This document shows positions 11,276 to 23,071 of a stretch of 64,000 bases of DNA, in pieces; the first letter of the stretch is position 1; every line of letters begins with the position of its first letter. The DNA comes from Congeria kusceri. Its lineage: Eukaryota > Mollusca > Bivalvia > Myida > Dreissenidae. The stretch spans positions 44,391,618 through 44,455,617 of the forward strand of contig CM051027.1 of assembly GCA_027627225.1 (NCBI GenBank), written 5' to 3'. A program made the position numbers and the translations under genes. Below the pieces are notes generated by a model that was not told where the DNA came from, did not search any database, and was given only the letters and a program-made list of their open reading frames with translations.

Positions 11276-13169
11276 GTACCAGACCGCGACATTTGGACGA
11301 TAATTATCGCTGTGTTCAATTCATAGATACACGAAATTGGGATGATAATTATCATCAAAATTTTGTGTGTCTATAAAATGTCTGCAGGTTATGAAAGTTA
11401 AAATGTCGCATTGTTGCATATTCACGGTAAGGCACTGGGCGAAATTTAACTGGCAGAAACAGAATTATATATTTTTGTTTGGAAACTCTGACCAAAGGGA
11501 ATTAATTTCCTTGCCAATATCCTAACAAATTGTCGGTAAATTGTTGGGAAATGCAGCGATAGTTTCTGTAAATGTAGCTGGGTCATAAATCTTTACATTT
11601 TTATTCATCCTACATAAAAATTAATGATCTGCAAAAATTTGTTTAAAAGAATGTAAATTTAATTAAGCAAAGCCATGAATTCTAAATTTGAACCCTTTCT
11701 TGACTGTGGAAGTCAATTAGTGTTAATATCTGTTGACCCGCACACATTGGTGGACCATCATATCCCCTGTAACTGAATCCATCACATGGGGATTGTCTTT
11801 CAAACATGGACACCTTCATATTTAAATATTTACAAGAACCATGAAGAAATCTGCACTAAAACTTGGCCCAAGCTGTGCGGAGACATATATTACACAGCTG
11901 TCCTTTTGTTAGATGTCTGCCAAGTTCTAAATTGACTACATTTGTATCCCGCCATGATCTTGTTAGCCTTATAGGTCGTGTGCGAACTCAATGATGGCTT
12001 TAACTTTGTCATAAAAGGTTAATAAACAGCAAATACAGGGCAAGAAAAGACCCCTGCTGTCAGTTGTTGAATGTACTGTGAGACAGGAGCAGCTCCTTCT
12101 GTGTGGCAATCTTCAGAGCAGAACCTTCACATTGAAGGATAAGTTCCAGCAGCATGCCAGATCTTAAGAGGCATGAATGTAGCCTCGACAAGTCATCTCC
12201 CATGAATGTCCTGCATAAATTGCAAACTAAGTCAGTTGGTTTGCACCATTTGCAATGCATTTGTATGTTTTTGTGATTTTAAACAGAAACATTTGTATTT
12301 TGAATTTAATAAAGTAATGTGATCTACATAAAGTTTAATACCACAGCATTTTGAAGGTATCAATTTGAAGGCACTTAAAATGATGCAGCGGCCCTGCGTC
12401 AATCATTCACTGTGCGGACATTGTTTTTGTTTCAACTTTGCCAGCCAAAAGAATGCATGGTGAACTTTGTGTTGCTGCCAAGATACCCTTGCTGTCTTGC
12501 GGCAACTGTGCAAACAAATTGCAGTGACCATGATATAACCATTGTGCGTCAACATTGAAAGTTATTCACAATCATACGGTGACTGTAGGGTCGCTGTACG
12601 ATAGATTGACGGCTATGTACAATTTGCAGACACAGCTGGGGTTGGCTAAAATTGAAAAGGACGTGGCAGACATATGGTGACCATATTGGGGCTGCCGATG
12701 CCTGTACAAACTCCACAATGTTTCACAAAATGCATGCATTTTTATTGCGGTCGCAAAAATGTGCGGTTGATCTGCTGTCTAAAGGTGACAGTAGTGGGTT
12801 GTGACCGAGGCTTAAAATGCTTATCAATCTGCCACGTAACATCACATGTTCATCATGTACAGAAATTTTTGATGAATTTATTGATCATTTAAGGATAGGT
12901 GACTATTATGTGAATATTTGTAACAGTTACAGATACTGTCTTAGAATCCACAAGCCCAAATATCCATTGACAACAATATTTCGTAGCATTTCATTATGTG
13001 ACACTTCCATAGATATTTTACATGTTTTTTGCTTTGCATTACATAATACTTCCATATTTGTTAAAATAATTTACATACGTAATATATTATAAATTATGTG
13101 TTAACATTACAATTTCAAAGTCTTACATGTTTACATATGATAAAAAGTTTTTGCCAAATATTTTTGTAT
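11276..13169. other. Single-copy sequence, no gene recognised
   Basis: 11276-11430 still holds ATAATTATC palindromes. 12380-12800 is somewhat more GC-rich. A 66-codon minus frame at 12060-12260 has five cysteines (one CNLC pair) but no domain I can name and no clear splice context. I see nothing firmly functional. Confidence 0.4.
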
Positions 13170-14145
13170 CAATTATATCGCAATCCGTTATTTCGCGATA
13201 TCCAATATATCGCGAATCGGCCGTGGATCCCGATTTTTTTCCCATGTTTTTTTCTATTACACGATGTTCATTAAGAAATTCAGTTTGGTCTGGATTTTCG
13301 CGCCTACATCGCTACTCTTTCATTCACACTCTTGTAGTGCCACAAACAATAACCTGACCCGCTCAACATCAAAGTGTAACAGTTGGACGTCTTCAGCTTA
13401 CATCGCGTGCCACCCATGACAACGTCCTTTCACTGCTGTCGCTTTAAATAGCAGCCGAATTACACGCCGTCCACGAGGAGGGTGTATACAGTAACTGTAT
13501 GTCATAGATCAGTACTGACCTATCTGAACAACAATAACGTTATCGATACGGCATAACATTTTTATGTTTCTTTTTTGTAAGAGGAAGTGCACATTGTTCG
13601 CGATGAAGATAACCAAATTGTTATGCGCTACGAAACTTTTATTCAAAGTAAAGATCTCAATGTTTTCTGCGCTACAAAGTTTTTATGTGGCAATCAATAC
13701 ATCCACGCTTTCCATGAGGATGACGTGACGTACATGTCAGCATAATTTTTGCGTGCTTTTCTAGCAGAACCAAGGATTTACACGAAATACATGTGCAGTT
13801 TAATTGTAAATAGGATTCGTGTTTATGTCATGTGAACAGTAAAGTTTGGATAGGCGTTTCGGATTTGGAATTTATTATACGCAATTTGAAATTAATTACA
13901 AGGAATAATATTATATTTTATTTACAAATGGAATATTTTGCATATGGATATAACACATTGTGGATGTTAACAACAATGCAACAGGTGAGTTAATTACGTG
14001 TATGTTTTGAGATCGTGAAAATAGGCTAGTATATACATGTATATCTATATGTACATGTATGACCTGACAAGTTTTATCGCGATCCGGTTATATCGCGATC
14101 CATGGAGCCCGCGAATCGTGGTATAATGGATCTGCAGTGTATTTA
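13170..14145. mobile_element. Remnants of a pogo/Tigger-like element (TATCGCGA-rich ends)
   Basis: At 14070-14145 the minus strand reads TACACTGCAGATCCATTATA, then CCACGATTCGCGGG, then GGATCGCGATATAACCGGAT. That arrangement is typical of pogo/Tigger-type transposon ends. A related block, ATCGCAATCCGTTATTTCGC then AATATATCGCGAATCGG, lies at 13175-13225, but in the same rather than the inverted orientation. No transposase is visible between them. 13280-13470 is GC-richer. Confidence 0.4.
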
Positions 14146-14927
14146 TGTGATTCAGTATTGCTCATCTATCTTGTTTTTGTTTATTTTCATGTGCTGTTTT
14201 TGCTGTTGTGCGCAGGTATGTAACTGTTTCTATTATTTGTTACATTATAATTGTAACTTTAAAGAGGGTATGTACGATCTCATCAAATTTTCATACAAAA
14301 AAATGAAAGTAAAATAAAACCGATAAAACGTTGATGAATACCAAACTACAATGAAAGTTCAGAAGAACTGATATTCGAAAATCCTCAAAATTAGAGCTTT
14401 ACACCATTAAAATACTTGTTGTCTTTCAGTCGAAAACTCATTCAAGACGTGTACAATATTGGGAAATCCCCCTATTTGTTATGTGTTGACTTAAGTTCTG
14501 TGCCGATGTTTTAAATGTGTTCATACGACACATGGACACGTTATAGTAATGCTAAGAATGTATGTTACACATGTTTCAATCAAACACATTTTGATGTGAT
14601 TATAAGTTCTGTGAATTTTCTTGTTCTTGTTGCCTTGAAGACTGCACTCTCACAAGCCTTGCATACATTAGTCAGGGACTTCAATACCAAGTCCTTCATT
14701 CTAGAAGTCTGGATCTTGTCCAGTGCTTCTTTGGGCATTTCTCAATTCCTAACTACAGCTGATGTTGTTTAGACAAGGGTTACTACTATTTTAAATTGGT
14801 GGCTACATACCCAAAGGCTGGATAAGTTTTACTACCAAGCATTTTTAGTTGGCTATATACTAGTGACTCCGGTTATTTTTGTGTCATCCCTGATATTTGG
14901 CAACAGCAGGCAGGTCTTGGCTGGCCT
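14146..14927. other. No recognisable feature
   Basis: AT-rich sequence with short frames only. The 85-codon frame at 14515-14772 has no known domain. Confidence 0.4.
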
Positions 14928-15302
14928 GTGTATTTGGCTAAGGCCGTCTCCCATGATCCTGATGGAAATCTGCAGTGTATTTGGCTAAGGTAGTCTCCCA
15001 TGATATCGATGGAAATCTGCAGTGTATTTGGCTAAGGCCGTCTCCCATGATTCTGATGGAAATCTGCAGCGTATTTGGCTAAGGTCATCTCCCATGATCC
15101 CGATGGAAATCTGCAGTGTATTTGGCTAAGGCCGTCTCCCATGATCCCGATGGAAATCTGCAGTGTATTTGGCTAAGGCCGTCTCCCATGATCCCGATGG
15201 AAATCTGCAGTGTATGTGGCTAAGGCCGTCTCCCATGATCCCGATGGAAATCTGCAGTGTATTTGGCTAAGGCCGTCTCCCATGATCCCGATGGAAATCT
15301 GC
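14928..15302. repeat. 47-bp minisatellite, about 8 copies
   Basis: The unit runs TGTATTTGGCTAAGGCCGTC, TCCCATGATCCCGATGGAAA, TCTGCAG. Early copies vary more (TAGTCTCCC, GTCATCTCCC, ATATCGAT); later copies are almost identical, as expected from recent expansion at one side. Confidence 0.97.
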
Positions 15303-16075
15303 TGCATTCGGTTGACTTTGTGTCTTATGAACAGTAATGTCTATTAGCAAGTTGTCCAGACACGACTGGTTCAGCAATACTGAGTATTAGCATGATTCTG
15401 ATACATTGTGATTTGTAAAATGGCACTCAATAATTATATCATTCTGTTCATAAGTAAAAAGCAATAACTGCATACCATTTAGTACTGTCAACTTTGCATG
15501 TTATACTGCACATGAATTTGATCGTGCCCGAACATTGCAATTGCTTATTTATCAAGTATTTAATTCTATTTGTTGAGTGGTTTGCTGCAGTTGTTAAGTG
15601 CAGTTTTCATAACATAGCTATTTGCTATATACGAACCGCCACAACAAAACCCAATCCAAATACGCCGGCAATATTAATTAAATGACATGTTCAGAAATGT
15701 GCATAACTGCTAGTAAGCCTATCCTTAAAATCCTCTTGCGCGTGATAAATCTCCAAAAGCATTTGCAAGTTGTAGAAGAAATTTGTTTGGTTTTCATTCA
15801 GGATGTACTAGTCATTTTACGATTTCCAACATGTAATTTGACTATTTTGAATTACATATTGGCCATTATTCCCGCTATAACACATCAGCGATTCATTGTA
15901 ACTTGGATACTGAAAGACACTGATAGAGATCTATTTATATGAAAACTACAAAAGATAAACATGTTTGCACAGATTGATGTTTCCTTAGAATGACTGAGGA
16001 ATTGAAATATTTTGTACTTTTTAGAGATGTTAAAACTGCCATAGCCAGTGTTTATTTCCAGTCAAGGCCATTATT
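15303..16075. other. No recognisable feature
   Basis: AT-rich. An 86-codon plus frame (15682-15942) shows no domain and no convincing splice sites. Confidence 0.4.
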
Positions 16076-16076
16076 G

Positions 16077-16096
16077 TGTCGCCTGAAAAGGCGACA
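16077..16096. repeat. Perfect 8-bp hairpin with GAAA loop, likely dispersed-repeat end
   Basis: TGTCGCCT-GAAA-AGGCGACA is a perfect stem with a GNRA-type loop, followed by ATATAGGGGATAC and a GGCGGC/GTCGGTGG tract to about 16160. I recognise a TGTCGCC...GGCGACATATAGG start as a recurrent mollusc repeat, so this is probably a repeat boundary rather than an RNA gene. Confidence 0.6.
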
Positions 16097-16567
16097 TATA
16101 GGGGATACTTTTGGCGGCATCGGCAGCGTTGTTGGTGGCAGCGGTGTCGGTGGTGGCCCCTGCAGTTTGTGCAGACAATAACTTGAGAAGTTTTTGTGCA
16201 ATCAATATGAAACTTTAGGAAAATGTTAGTAGGCATAAAAGGAAGGTTAAGTTTTCGATTTTAAGTGTCAGACAAAACGTCGTGTAACTCAACAAATGCA
16301 CATGAAAGGATTTATTTTAATGTTTTGTAAATATATAATGTAACTACTCAATTTTAAATTGATTTTCTTTTGCTTCTCTCTCATGGGGGCGATATGACAA
16401 TTAAATGGTATCTGCAAGTTAGACATCTCTTGTATAACTAATACATGTACATGATTTTTTTAAGAAAGGACTTGCATTACATATATTTGGTTATATATAA
16501 TATTTGTATCTAATTACTTGCAAGATCAGATCTTATTTGGATCTGGATCCAAAGATAAAATGTTGAT

Positions 16568-16591
16568 CTGTTGCATCAATAGATGCAACAG
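16568..16591. repeat. Short perfect hairpin
   Basis: CTGTTGCATC, loop AATA, GATGCAACAG. It is isolated in AT-rich sequence with no gene in reach. A T-run of eight follows at about 16613, so a terminator-like shape exists by chance or as a MITE remnant. Confidence 0.7.
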
Positions 16592-17527
16592 TAACATTAT
16601 AAAATATTTTTATTTTTTTTACAAAAAAACAAAACAAACAAAAAATGCATTTTTTTAAATATTGAAATTATTTATTTTGTCATTGTTCCAAAATGTTGTT
16701 CATGTAAGTGCCAAAACAGAAAATGTATAAAATATTAACAATATAATTATATTTAATTTTATTACTGGCATCTTATTTTTTAATAAACAATGTCATTACA
16801 GCTTTCTAAACATTTCATTTTAACAAATTCTGCCACTGCCAAGTATTTGTGCTGCCTGTTTTGCCCAGGCCCATGGTGATGAATGTCATGGAGCCCTTAT
16901 CTACAGTGTGCACCATCCTGCTACTGGGGATGAATAACTGCAACTTCAATTTCTCTTGCCTTTAAATTCAAGGGTTTGGTTTGCTGTGAAAATGCAGTTT
17001 TCTCTTGCAGTGGTACTTAATGAAGTTCAGTTTGGGCTGACTAATTTGTCACTGATTTTGGCTGTCAAATTATTTCCCAGCAACTGGTGTCCATACATTT
17101 AACATACTTGAAGAAACTATGAAGCTTCAATTTAGTTTGTCATAAGTTGCAGCCTCTTGTGTCAAATTGTTTTTATAACTCTGATTTCAATTTAGATTAA
17201 ATTGTAATCTTGTTTCCCTTATAAATAGTAATGTGTGACTGATAAACAACTTAAGAGGTACAAATGTATTCACGTTTACTTATGAAAAGATGTCTCCATT
17301 AATCATCTATTTTCTAGTAATAACTTTAATATGTTTTTTCGGGAGGCATTATTTTAAGTATTAATTGATTTTGTTATCAGAATCCCTGACTTTACCTAGG
17401 AAACAGTTATAGGTGATTGTAATTCTGTTTTGTTACCTTAAGATAGCATAACATTTAAAGTTCTGTTTTTGTTTAACACATCTGAAACAATCCAGTTTAC
17501 ATCAGCGATTGATTCAGAAGTTACTTT
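16592..17527. other. Single-copy sequence, no gene recognised
   Basis: 16605-16780 is A/T-run rich. 16840-17130 is a less AT-rich, apparently single-copy block without an open frame of note. Confidence 0.4.
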
Positions 17528-17660
17528 TAGCTTACCTGAGCACAATGGTGTTTTATTCGTTATAGAGCTGTATTGGAAACTTTGAAAATCTTGTCAGATG
17601 GATACAAATGGTTGGATTTCGAAATAATTTCACATATTTAAAATGTTTCTTGGGTGACCC
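17528..17660 (+). mobile_element. Fragment of the bivalve AGCTCACCTGAGC dispersed repeat
   Basis: It begins TTAGCTTACCTGAGCACAAT and continues into TGGTTGGATTTCGAAATAAT and TTTCTTGGGTGACC. The first piece matches the start of the element at 33563. The second matches the phrases at 45845-46075. Similar fragments are very frequent in bivalve genomes as far as I know. Confidence 0.6.
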
Positions 17661-17685
17661 CAGTGCTCCAGATAAATATTTGTAC

Positions 17686-17990
17686 TGGGTGTAAATGTAT
17701 GCTTACTTCTGAAAATTCGGCAGTAAATGTATGCTTACTTCTGAACATTTGGGAGTAAATGTACACTCATTTCAGAAGTTGAGGGGGTAAATGTACACTC
17801 AGTTCAGAAGTGGAGGGGTAAATGTACACTCAGTTCAGAAGTTGAGGGGGGGGTAAATGTACACTCAGTTCAAAAGTTGAGGGGGTAAATGTACACTCAG
17901 TTCAGAAGTTTGGGGGGGGGGGGGTAAATGTACACTCAGTTCAGAAGTTGAGGGGGTAAATGTACACCATACGTATGTAGGATTAGTGGG
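17686..17990. repeat. 33-bp minisatellite with G-runs, about 9 copies
   Basis: The unit is GTAAATGTACACTCAGTTCA plus GAAGTTGAGGGGG. The G-run length varies between copies (4 to 13), with the longest run near 17911-17923. The first two copies read ATGCTTACTTCTGAA instead of ACACTCAGTTCAGAA and are older variants. Confidence 0.95.
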
Positions 17991-18109
17991 GTAAATTTAC
18001 ATCCAACCATAGTTGTACATTACGACACGAGCAGAAGACGAGAGTATTATAATAATAATAATAATCCTTTATAATGCAGTTATTTGAATACACAAATGTT
18101 ACAAGTAAG

Positions 18110-18175
18110 AATTCTGAACATTGTAAGACTTTATTGCTAACTAATGAAAATATCAACTGCACATTAAGGTAGGCA
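18110..18175. repeat. ~65-bp direct repeat (copy 1)
   Basis: ATTCTGAACATT...GACTTTATT...ATATCAACTGCACATTAAGG recurs at 18628-18692 in the same orientation with a few changes. Copy 2 lies just inside the TIR element starting at 18410; copy 1 lies outside it. Confidence 0.9.
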
Positions 18176-18366
18176 GGCTTGACAAAACTTATATCTGTCC
18201 TGACTTCCAGTCACTGTTGTACGCGAACATCTGAAAAGTTGTTCGTAGATGTACACCCAAATTTTTATTTTCTCTGCATATCTTCTAATTATTTTTGCAT
18301 AATTTACGTGTGTATGCCCCTTATCTGGGCCTCTGGGTGACCCCCTAACAAATTCCTTCAATTTAT
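18176..18366. other. No recognisable feature
   Basis: Sequence between the direct repeat and the first minisatellite unit. The 82-codon minus frame here has no domain. Confidence 0.4.
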
Positions 18367-18409
18367 TTTGTATTGTGACACTTGACCTTCTAAAACTGTC
18401 ATGTGTATT
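18367..18409. repeat. First unit of the 35-bp minisatellite, cut off by a transposon
   Basis: TGTATTGTGACACTTGACCT then TCTAAAACTGTCATGTGTATT is exactly the unit that forms the large array from 23072 onward. It ends in GTATT (18405-18409), the left target duplication of the next element. Confidence 0.93.
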
Positions 18410-18627
18410 CACCCCGTGGAATCATTGCGACCATAACGCGAGCGTTATGTGTAGAAAATGTCGCAATGCAGCTTCCGTTGTGGTGTCAATATCAAGAAAT
18501 GGACGTTAGCGGTGAATACAACTCTGTATTTTTGCTTATAAGAAACTTGTGAGTGCGAATTTAACAATCGGAGAATTCTATTCGACACAAATATGCATAT
18601 GCTTTACTCTAGTTACAAAAACTTAGG

Positions 18628-18692
18628 GAAAATTCTGAACATTTGAAGACTTTATTACAAACTAGTGAACATATCAACTGCACATTAAGGTA
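18628..18692. repeat. ~65-bp direct repeat (copy 2)
   Basis: Second copy of the segment at 18110-18175, with GACTTTATTACAAACTAGTG in place of GACTTTATTGCTAACTAATG. It lies immediately inside the left TIR of the 18410 element. Confidence 0.9.
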
Positions 18693-19137
18693 CATTCTTA
18701 CAATCGATTTAGATGTTTCTGACACTAACACTGATTTTATTGAGTTTGAAACAACGTTACATTATAACCAGTAACTTATTAGCAATGACCTAAGTGCTTC
18801 TAATGAGATTTATTAGTGCTTACTTCAACTATTTAACATCTGATTTACTGTGTTTATTAAGTTTTTCTCTGTTAATTTAAAACAATGAAGATGTGAAATA
18901 TTACAATCATTGATTTATGCTCACAAATGTCAAAATTGTTTAGTCAATTTGATTTAGTCAAAGGGAACCAATGACAGTTATTTTTGATAAGCTTTATCTA
19001 TTGCAACAGCATGTATTTATAGGTTAGAAGAACATGCTAGTTGTGTTAAGTAAAACTTTATAGGGATTTGTTATTCACTGTCCAAATATTAATAACAATC
19101 GAGTTTCACACCACAGTATGACTTCCCCTGTCAAAAT

Positions 19138-19290
19138 GGACTTCATGAGATCAAGAATTTTTCATGCCATTAAGCATTATTCATGAAGTCTTCTTGAAAA
19201 CCTCTAATAACAAACTTCATGAAGTTTTATGCATGAAGTGATTTAAGGTACACTTCACTGAAATTCTAGAAACATTCATGAAGCTTGAAA
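19138..19290. repeat. TTCATGAAG-rich tract (left)
   Basis: TTCATGAAG or close variants (CTTCATGAGA, TTCATGCC, TTCATGAAGTC, TTCATGAAGC) occur about every 20-30 bases. The same motif cluster appears at 21665-22010 inside the same element. Confidence 0.75.
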
Positions 19291-19609
19291 AAGAATAAAT
19301 CAAGATTTTTTTATGAATACCACCCTTAGCTCAGATTTCTGCATTACATGTCAAGAAGCGGAGAAAATGCGGAATAGATACGTAAATGTTGCGGAAATCT
19401 TCAGTTTCCGCAGATTCTCCACATATTTTCTGCAAAAATGATTTTGGCTTTGCTGAGAAATTTCTTATACGGTATGCGGAGAACATGAGGAGAGTATGCG
19501 GAATATTGACAGTTAGAAATTTTACAGTTGCAGAAATTCTGACTTAGACATTTTCATGATGCGGAAAAGTTATACTTTGAACAAATCACAAGCTTGTTAA
19601 TCCATTTAT

Positions 19610-20010
19610 TAAAACAAGAGCTGTTTGTAAAACATATATGCCCCCTCTAGGTCAAAAACTATCTTTAATATCAATTTGGTGAGAATTATTGAACATACAC
19701 CCATGAAACCATAAGTCTGAATTCTGTCTGATCTCTGTCTGAATAAATACTGAATACAGTCTGAGGACATAACCTGGGACATAACCTGAACATCTATGTG
19801 AAAAAGGGGCATATATCTGTCAAAATACAAAACATAGTTATGGGGAATGTAGAACTTGAAGCTGGAGTTGAGGACAAAGGTATATTCTAATTTTCAAGTG
19901 AATAACTTGTGTTATTTTGAAGTTACAAAAGTTTTAATTATAAACTTTAACCTGAAAATCTATGTGAAAAAGGGACATAACTATGTCAAAATATAAAACA
20001 TAAGACATTT
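19610..20010. mobile_element. Bivalve dispersed-repeat remnants (ACAAGAGCTGTTTG type)
   Basis: AACAAGAGCTGTTTGTAAAA then CATATATGCCCCCTCTAGGT resembles a repeat end I know from many bivalves. After it come repeated GTCTGAAT phrases (19710-19765, again at 20830-20890) and two related ~50-bp segments, AACCTGAACATCTATGTGAA and AACCTGAAAATCTATGTGAA, each followed by AAAGGG(G/A)CATA. Confidence 0.5.
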
Positions 20011-20994
20011 ACAGTACACCTTACCATGCAATGCTATGCAGGATATGATGTCATTTATGATGTCATCAGTTGACTTTCATTGCTCAAGTCTGAAATGATT
20101 TAAACATGATCGTGCTGTTTAAACAAAAATAGCTATGAATACTGAACACTTGGAACCTGTGTTTGTATGTATTATTTCATTTAAGTTACAAACAAGTCAA
20201 TAAACTATAACTGATTTTGCACATTTGAAAGGGTTTGACATTTTTAAGCATTTGTAATATATTTTCGCGACCATATGCCTCGAGGCTTAAGCTGCATGTC
20301 TTCTTACTACTAACAGTTATGTTACTTTAAACAACAATGGTTTGATTTATTATTATTGTTTTCCTTACAATATAATCCTTCCATCAATGTTCTATTATAT
20401 AATGAGTTTGCAAAATGGAAAATCAGTACTTTATCATTTGTCTGTATTTTAATGTTAACTATGGAAGCACAATTGTACCATAAAATTGTGAAAAGTTGCA
20501 TAATCATTATATTGTTTACTGTTCCTAACCACATTGTACTTTAAGGAGATTTTTAGACACAATAAACTGGAAAATGGAAAATAATGTATTTGTTATACTT
20601 GTCTGCATAAAATTATGTTGTTTTGTTGATTTATATTAGCACAATTGTACTAATATCATGAAAAAAAGTTGCATTATAATCTTTTCCAGTTGGATGTTTA
20701 TCATATTCACATATTATTTAATGTCTGACAAACCATTTACCATTTTAGGGGAGTAAACCATTGAACCTTAATAAATATCAAGTGCCACCTGAGCACTTAG
20801 TGTAAAGGTCATAATAATTACTGTATCTGTGGTTATAGCCTGAATGCAGTCTGAATAACTTGTCTGAATAGCCCTCTGAATATTGTCTGGACTCTTATGA
20901 ATTTTGTCAGAATTGTTCCATTTTAAGTCTTTTTTCAGCAATGTCAGAAATAATAGACACATCCACAAATGTCCATTACATTCAAATTAATCTG

Positions 20995-21190
20995 CAATAT
21001 TATCCAATCATCGCACTTGGATATCATGTGTTTGGCGATTAAAATATTTGATACAAAAGAGCATGCGCATAATATTTGTGATATTCAAATGAGCACGTGG
21101 CAATGTTTGTGATTTTCAATGAATGGAAATTAATTTTTTAACAATAGCTGGGGAGTAGATTTAACTATTTGTGGAAAAATCCACATCAGT
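20995..21190 (+). mobile_element. Dispersed repeat copy, partner at 46785-46990
   Basis: Shares ATACAAAAGAGCATG, CATAAT(A/G)TTTGTGATATTC, ATGGAAATTAAT and TAACAATAGCTGGGGAG with 46785-46990, where the copy is inverted. No coding capacity. Confidence 0.8.
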
Positions 21191-21664
21191 CTATTCAGAA
21201 ATAAGTCCGACTCAATTCAGACAGTACTTTTTCATGATGGTAGAGAGCGGGAACAGCTTAAAAGGCCAATTTTACATAAATTCATAATTGACCCTTCACC
21301 AAATTTGATCAATATCATTCTGCACCACTGAACAAGATGGCCACCAGAGCTAAGAATAGAAAAATCTTAAAACTATTGCCAAGGGAGGATCACCCAATTA
21401 TTCCTCGAGTGTCAATTTTCTGTGGATTATTTCCACCTGATGAAAAACAAATGCATTAATTTTCCGCAGAAGTGCCGCATATATGGAAATAGAAATGTCC
21501 GCACTGAACGCGGAACAAATGATGATACTTTGTCCACTTTTTTGATAGCTCAAATATTTTTAGAAGTTTTCGTGATTTTTTGAATTTTTCTTGATTTTTG
21601 GAATTCTTCGTGAATGTTGAAGAAAAGCACAACCAATTTATTCTTGAAATTTTAAAAATTGTGT

Positions 21665-22010
21665 TCATGAAGTATCCATGAATATCTGTGAACTATAAAT
21701 GAGACATTAGAATAAAGAACAAAATTATTCATGAAATCTTCATGAAATATTTTTTCATTAAGTTTTGCATGAAGTCTTCATGAAGTCTTATAAGTGCATA
21801 GTTCGTGAACTTTTTATGAACAAACCCATTCTTTATTTCATGCATTTTTCTGCATATGAAAATGCATCAACTATTCATGAAGCTATGTTTTATGAATGTT
21901 TCATGCATTTGTCTCATTTATAGTTCACTGCTTTTTCATGAAGTCTTCATGAAGCCACTGCATGAAGTATTCACTAAGATTATAAGAAGAATTCATGAAG
22001 TATGCCTAAA
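21665..22010. repeat. TTCATGAAG-rich tract (right)
   Basis: Dense imperfect repeats of TTCATGAAGTCTTCATGAAG, with ATTCATGAAAT and CATGCATTT variants. The motif is self-complementary around TTCATGAA, so the tract can fold in many ways. Open frames here are by-products. Confidence 0.8.
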
Positions 22011-23071
22011 CATTTCACAGGTTTTATTGATTATTTATTGATGAATTATGCTACGGTACTGAATATGTGCGCGTGTTATTCCAATTTAACTCTACATATT
22101 AGGTATTGCTTTTTCAATGCATTCTTTCTCAGGTAGGATCTTTTTATGTGAATCTTTTTGTCAAATTGTAACAAGTGTCATCGACGAACAATGTATAATT
22201 AATGTAATATCAAAATATAAGTAAACAAATTGAGAAAGCTAATTTACTTCTTTGTGTATTTTATTTCCATTGTTCCAAACAACAATTGAAAACATGTAGA
22301 AATAACAATGTAATTATTGACGTCAATGTAAAGAACAAACTTGATTTGGGCTAAATTTTAAGGGGATAAAACACCAGTTAATTAAAACAACAGATCTGTG
22401 TCATTGGTGCAACTGTTGAGTTATATCAATTAAAGCTGAATGACTTGTCACAGAAGTTACATGTGAATCGCATGTTTGAGACTGCTGACATCTCCAGAAC
22501 TTGACCTGAAACAAAAAAACAACAACATAATTTGGCATAAAAAGTAACATTTGCCGTATGGTTTTAGACCCAAAATATATTTGCTTTAAATCATACAGAG
22601 TAACTTTGCATCAGCACCACAACCATACATTGACACCACAACATCTGCCTCGCGACCATAACATTAAAAAAAAAGAACATTTTACCTAATTCCATACTTA
22701 AGATGCCAATTTGCGTATAGCAGATGATGGCAATTCTATCAATGATGTTTATAAGTCGAAAACTTGTTAAAATGTACCAAAAGTTTTTCTTGTCAACATT
22801 GAAACAGTCAGTGTGTGGAAAGGTCCACATGATGCAATATCGCAATTTTCCCTAAGTTTTTGTAACTAGAGTAAAGTATATACATATTTGTGTCGATTAG
22901 CATTCTCTGATTTTTTAAATTCTCACTCACAACTTTCTAATAAGCAAAAATACAGAGTCGTACTCACAGCTAACGTCCATTTCTTGATATTGCCACCACA
23001 ACAGAGGCTGCATTGCGACATTTTCTACACACAACGCTCGCGTTATGGTCGCAATATGATTCAACGGGGTG

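Larger units (their letters stand above)
18410..23071. mobile_element. 4.7-kb TIR element with CAC ends, inserted in the 35-bp minisatellite
   Basis: 18410-18632 is repeated in reverse complement at 22840-23071 over about 225 bp with some 10% differences by eye. The left end is CACCCCGTGGAATC and the right end (reverse complement) is CACCCCGTTGAATC. The shared core includes GCGACCATAACGCGAGCG and GTCGCAATGCAGCCT-like sequence. GTATT directly flanks both ends (18405-18409, 23072-23076). Removing the element and one GTATT restores a perfect minisatellite unit, which fixes the boundaries to the base. The interior has no transposase frame; it holds TTCATGAAG-rich stretches and other dispersed repeats. 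The 5-bp duplication and CAC ends fit a Transib/RAG-like family (inference). Confidence 0.9.

Noticed and set aside
12060..12260. 66-codon minus frame with cysteines as a zinc-binding exon
   Set aside because: Cysteine spacing fits no known finger, and there is no splice or neighbour support.
15000..15300. CRISPR-like direct repeats
   Set aside because: Head-to-tail units without unique spacers; a minisatellite in a eukaryotic context.
16568..16625. Hairpin followed by T-run as a bacterial terminator
   Set aside because: No gene upstream, and the window is eukaryotic.
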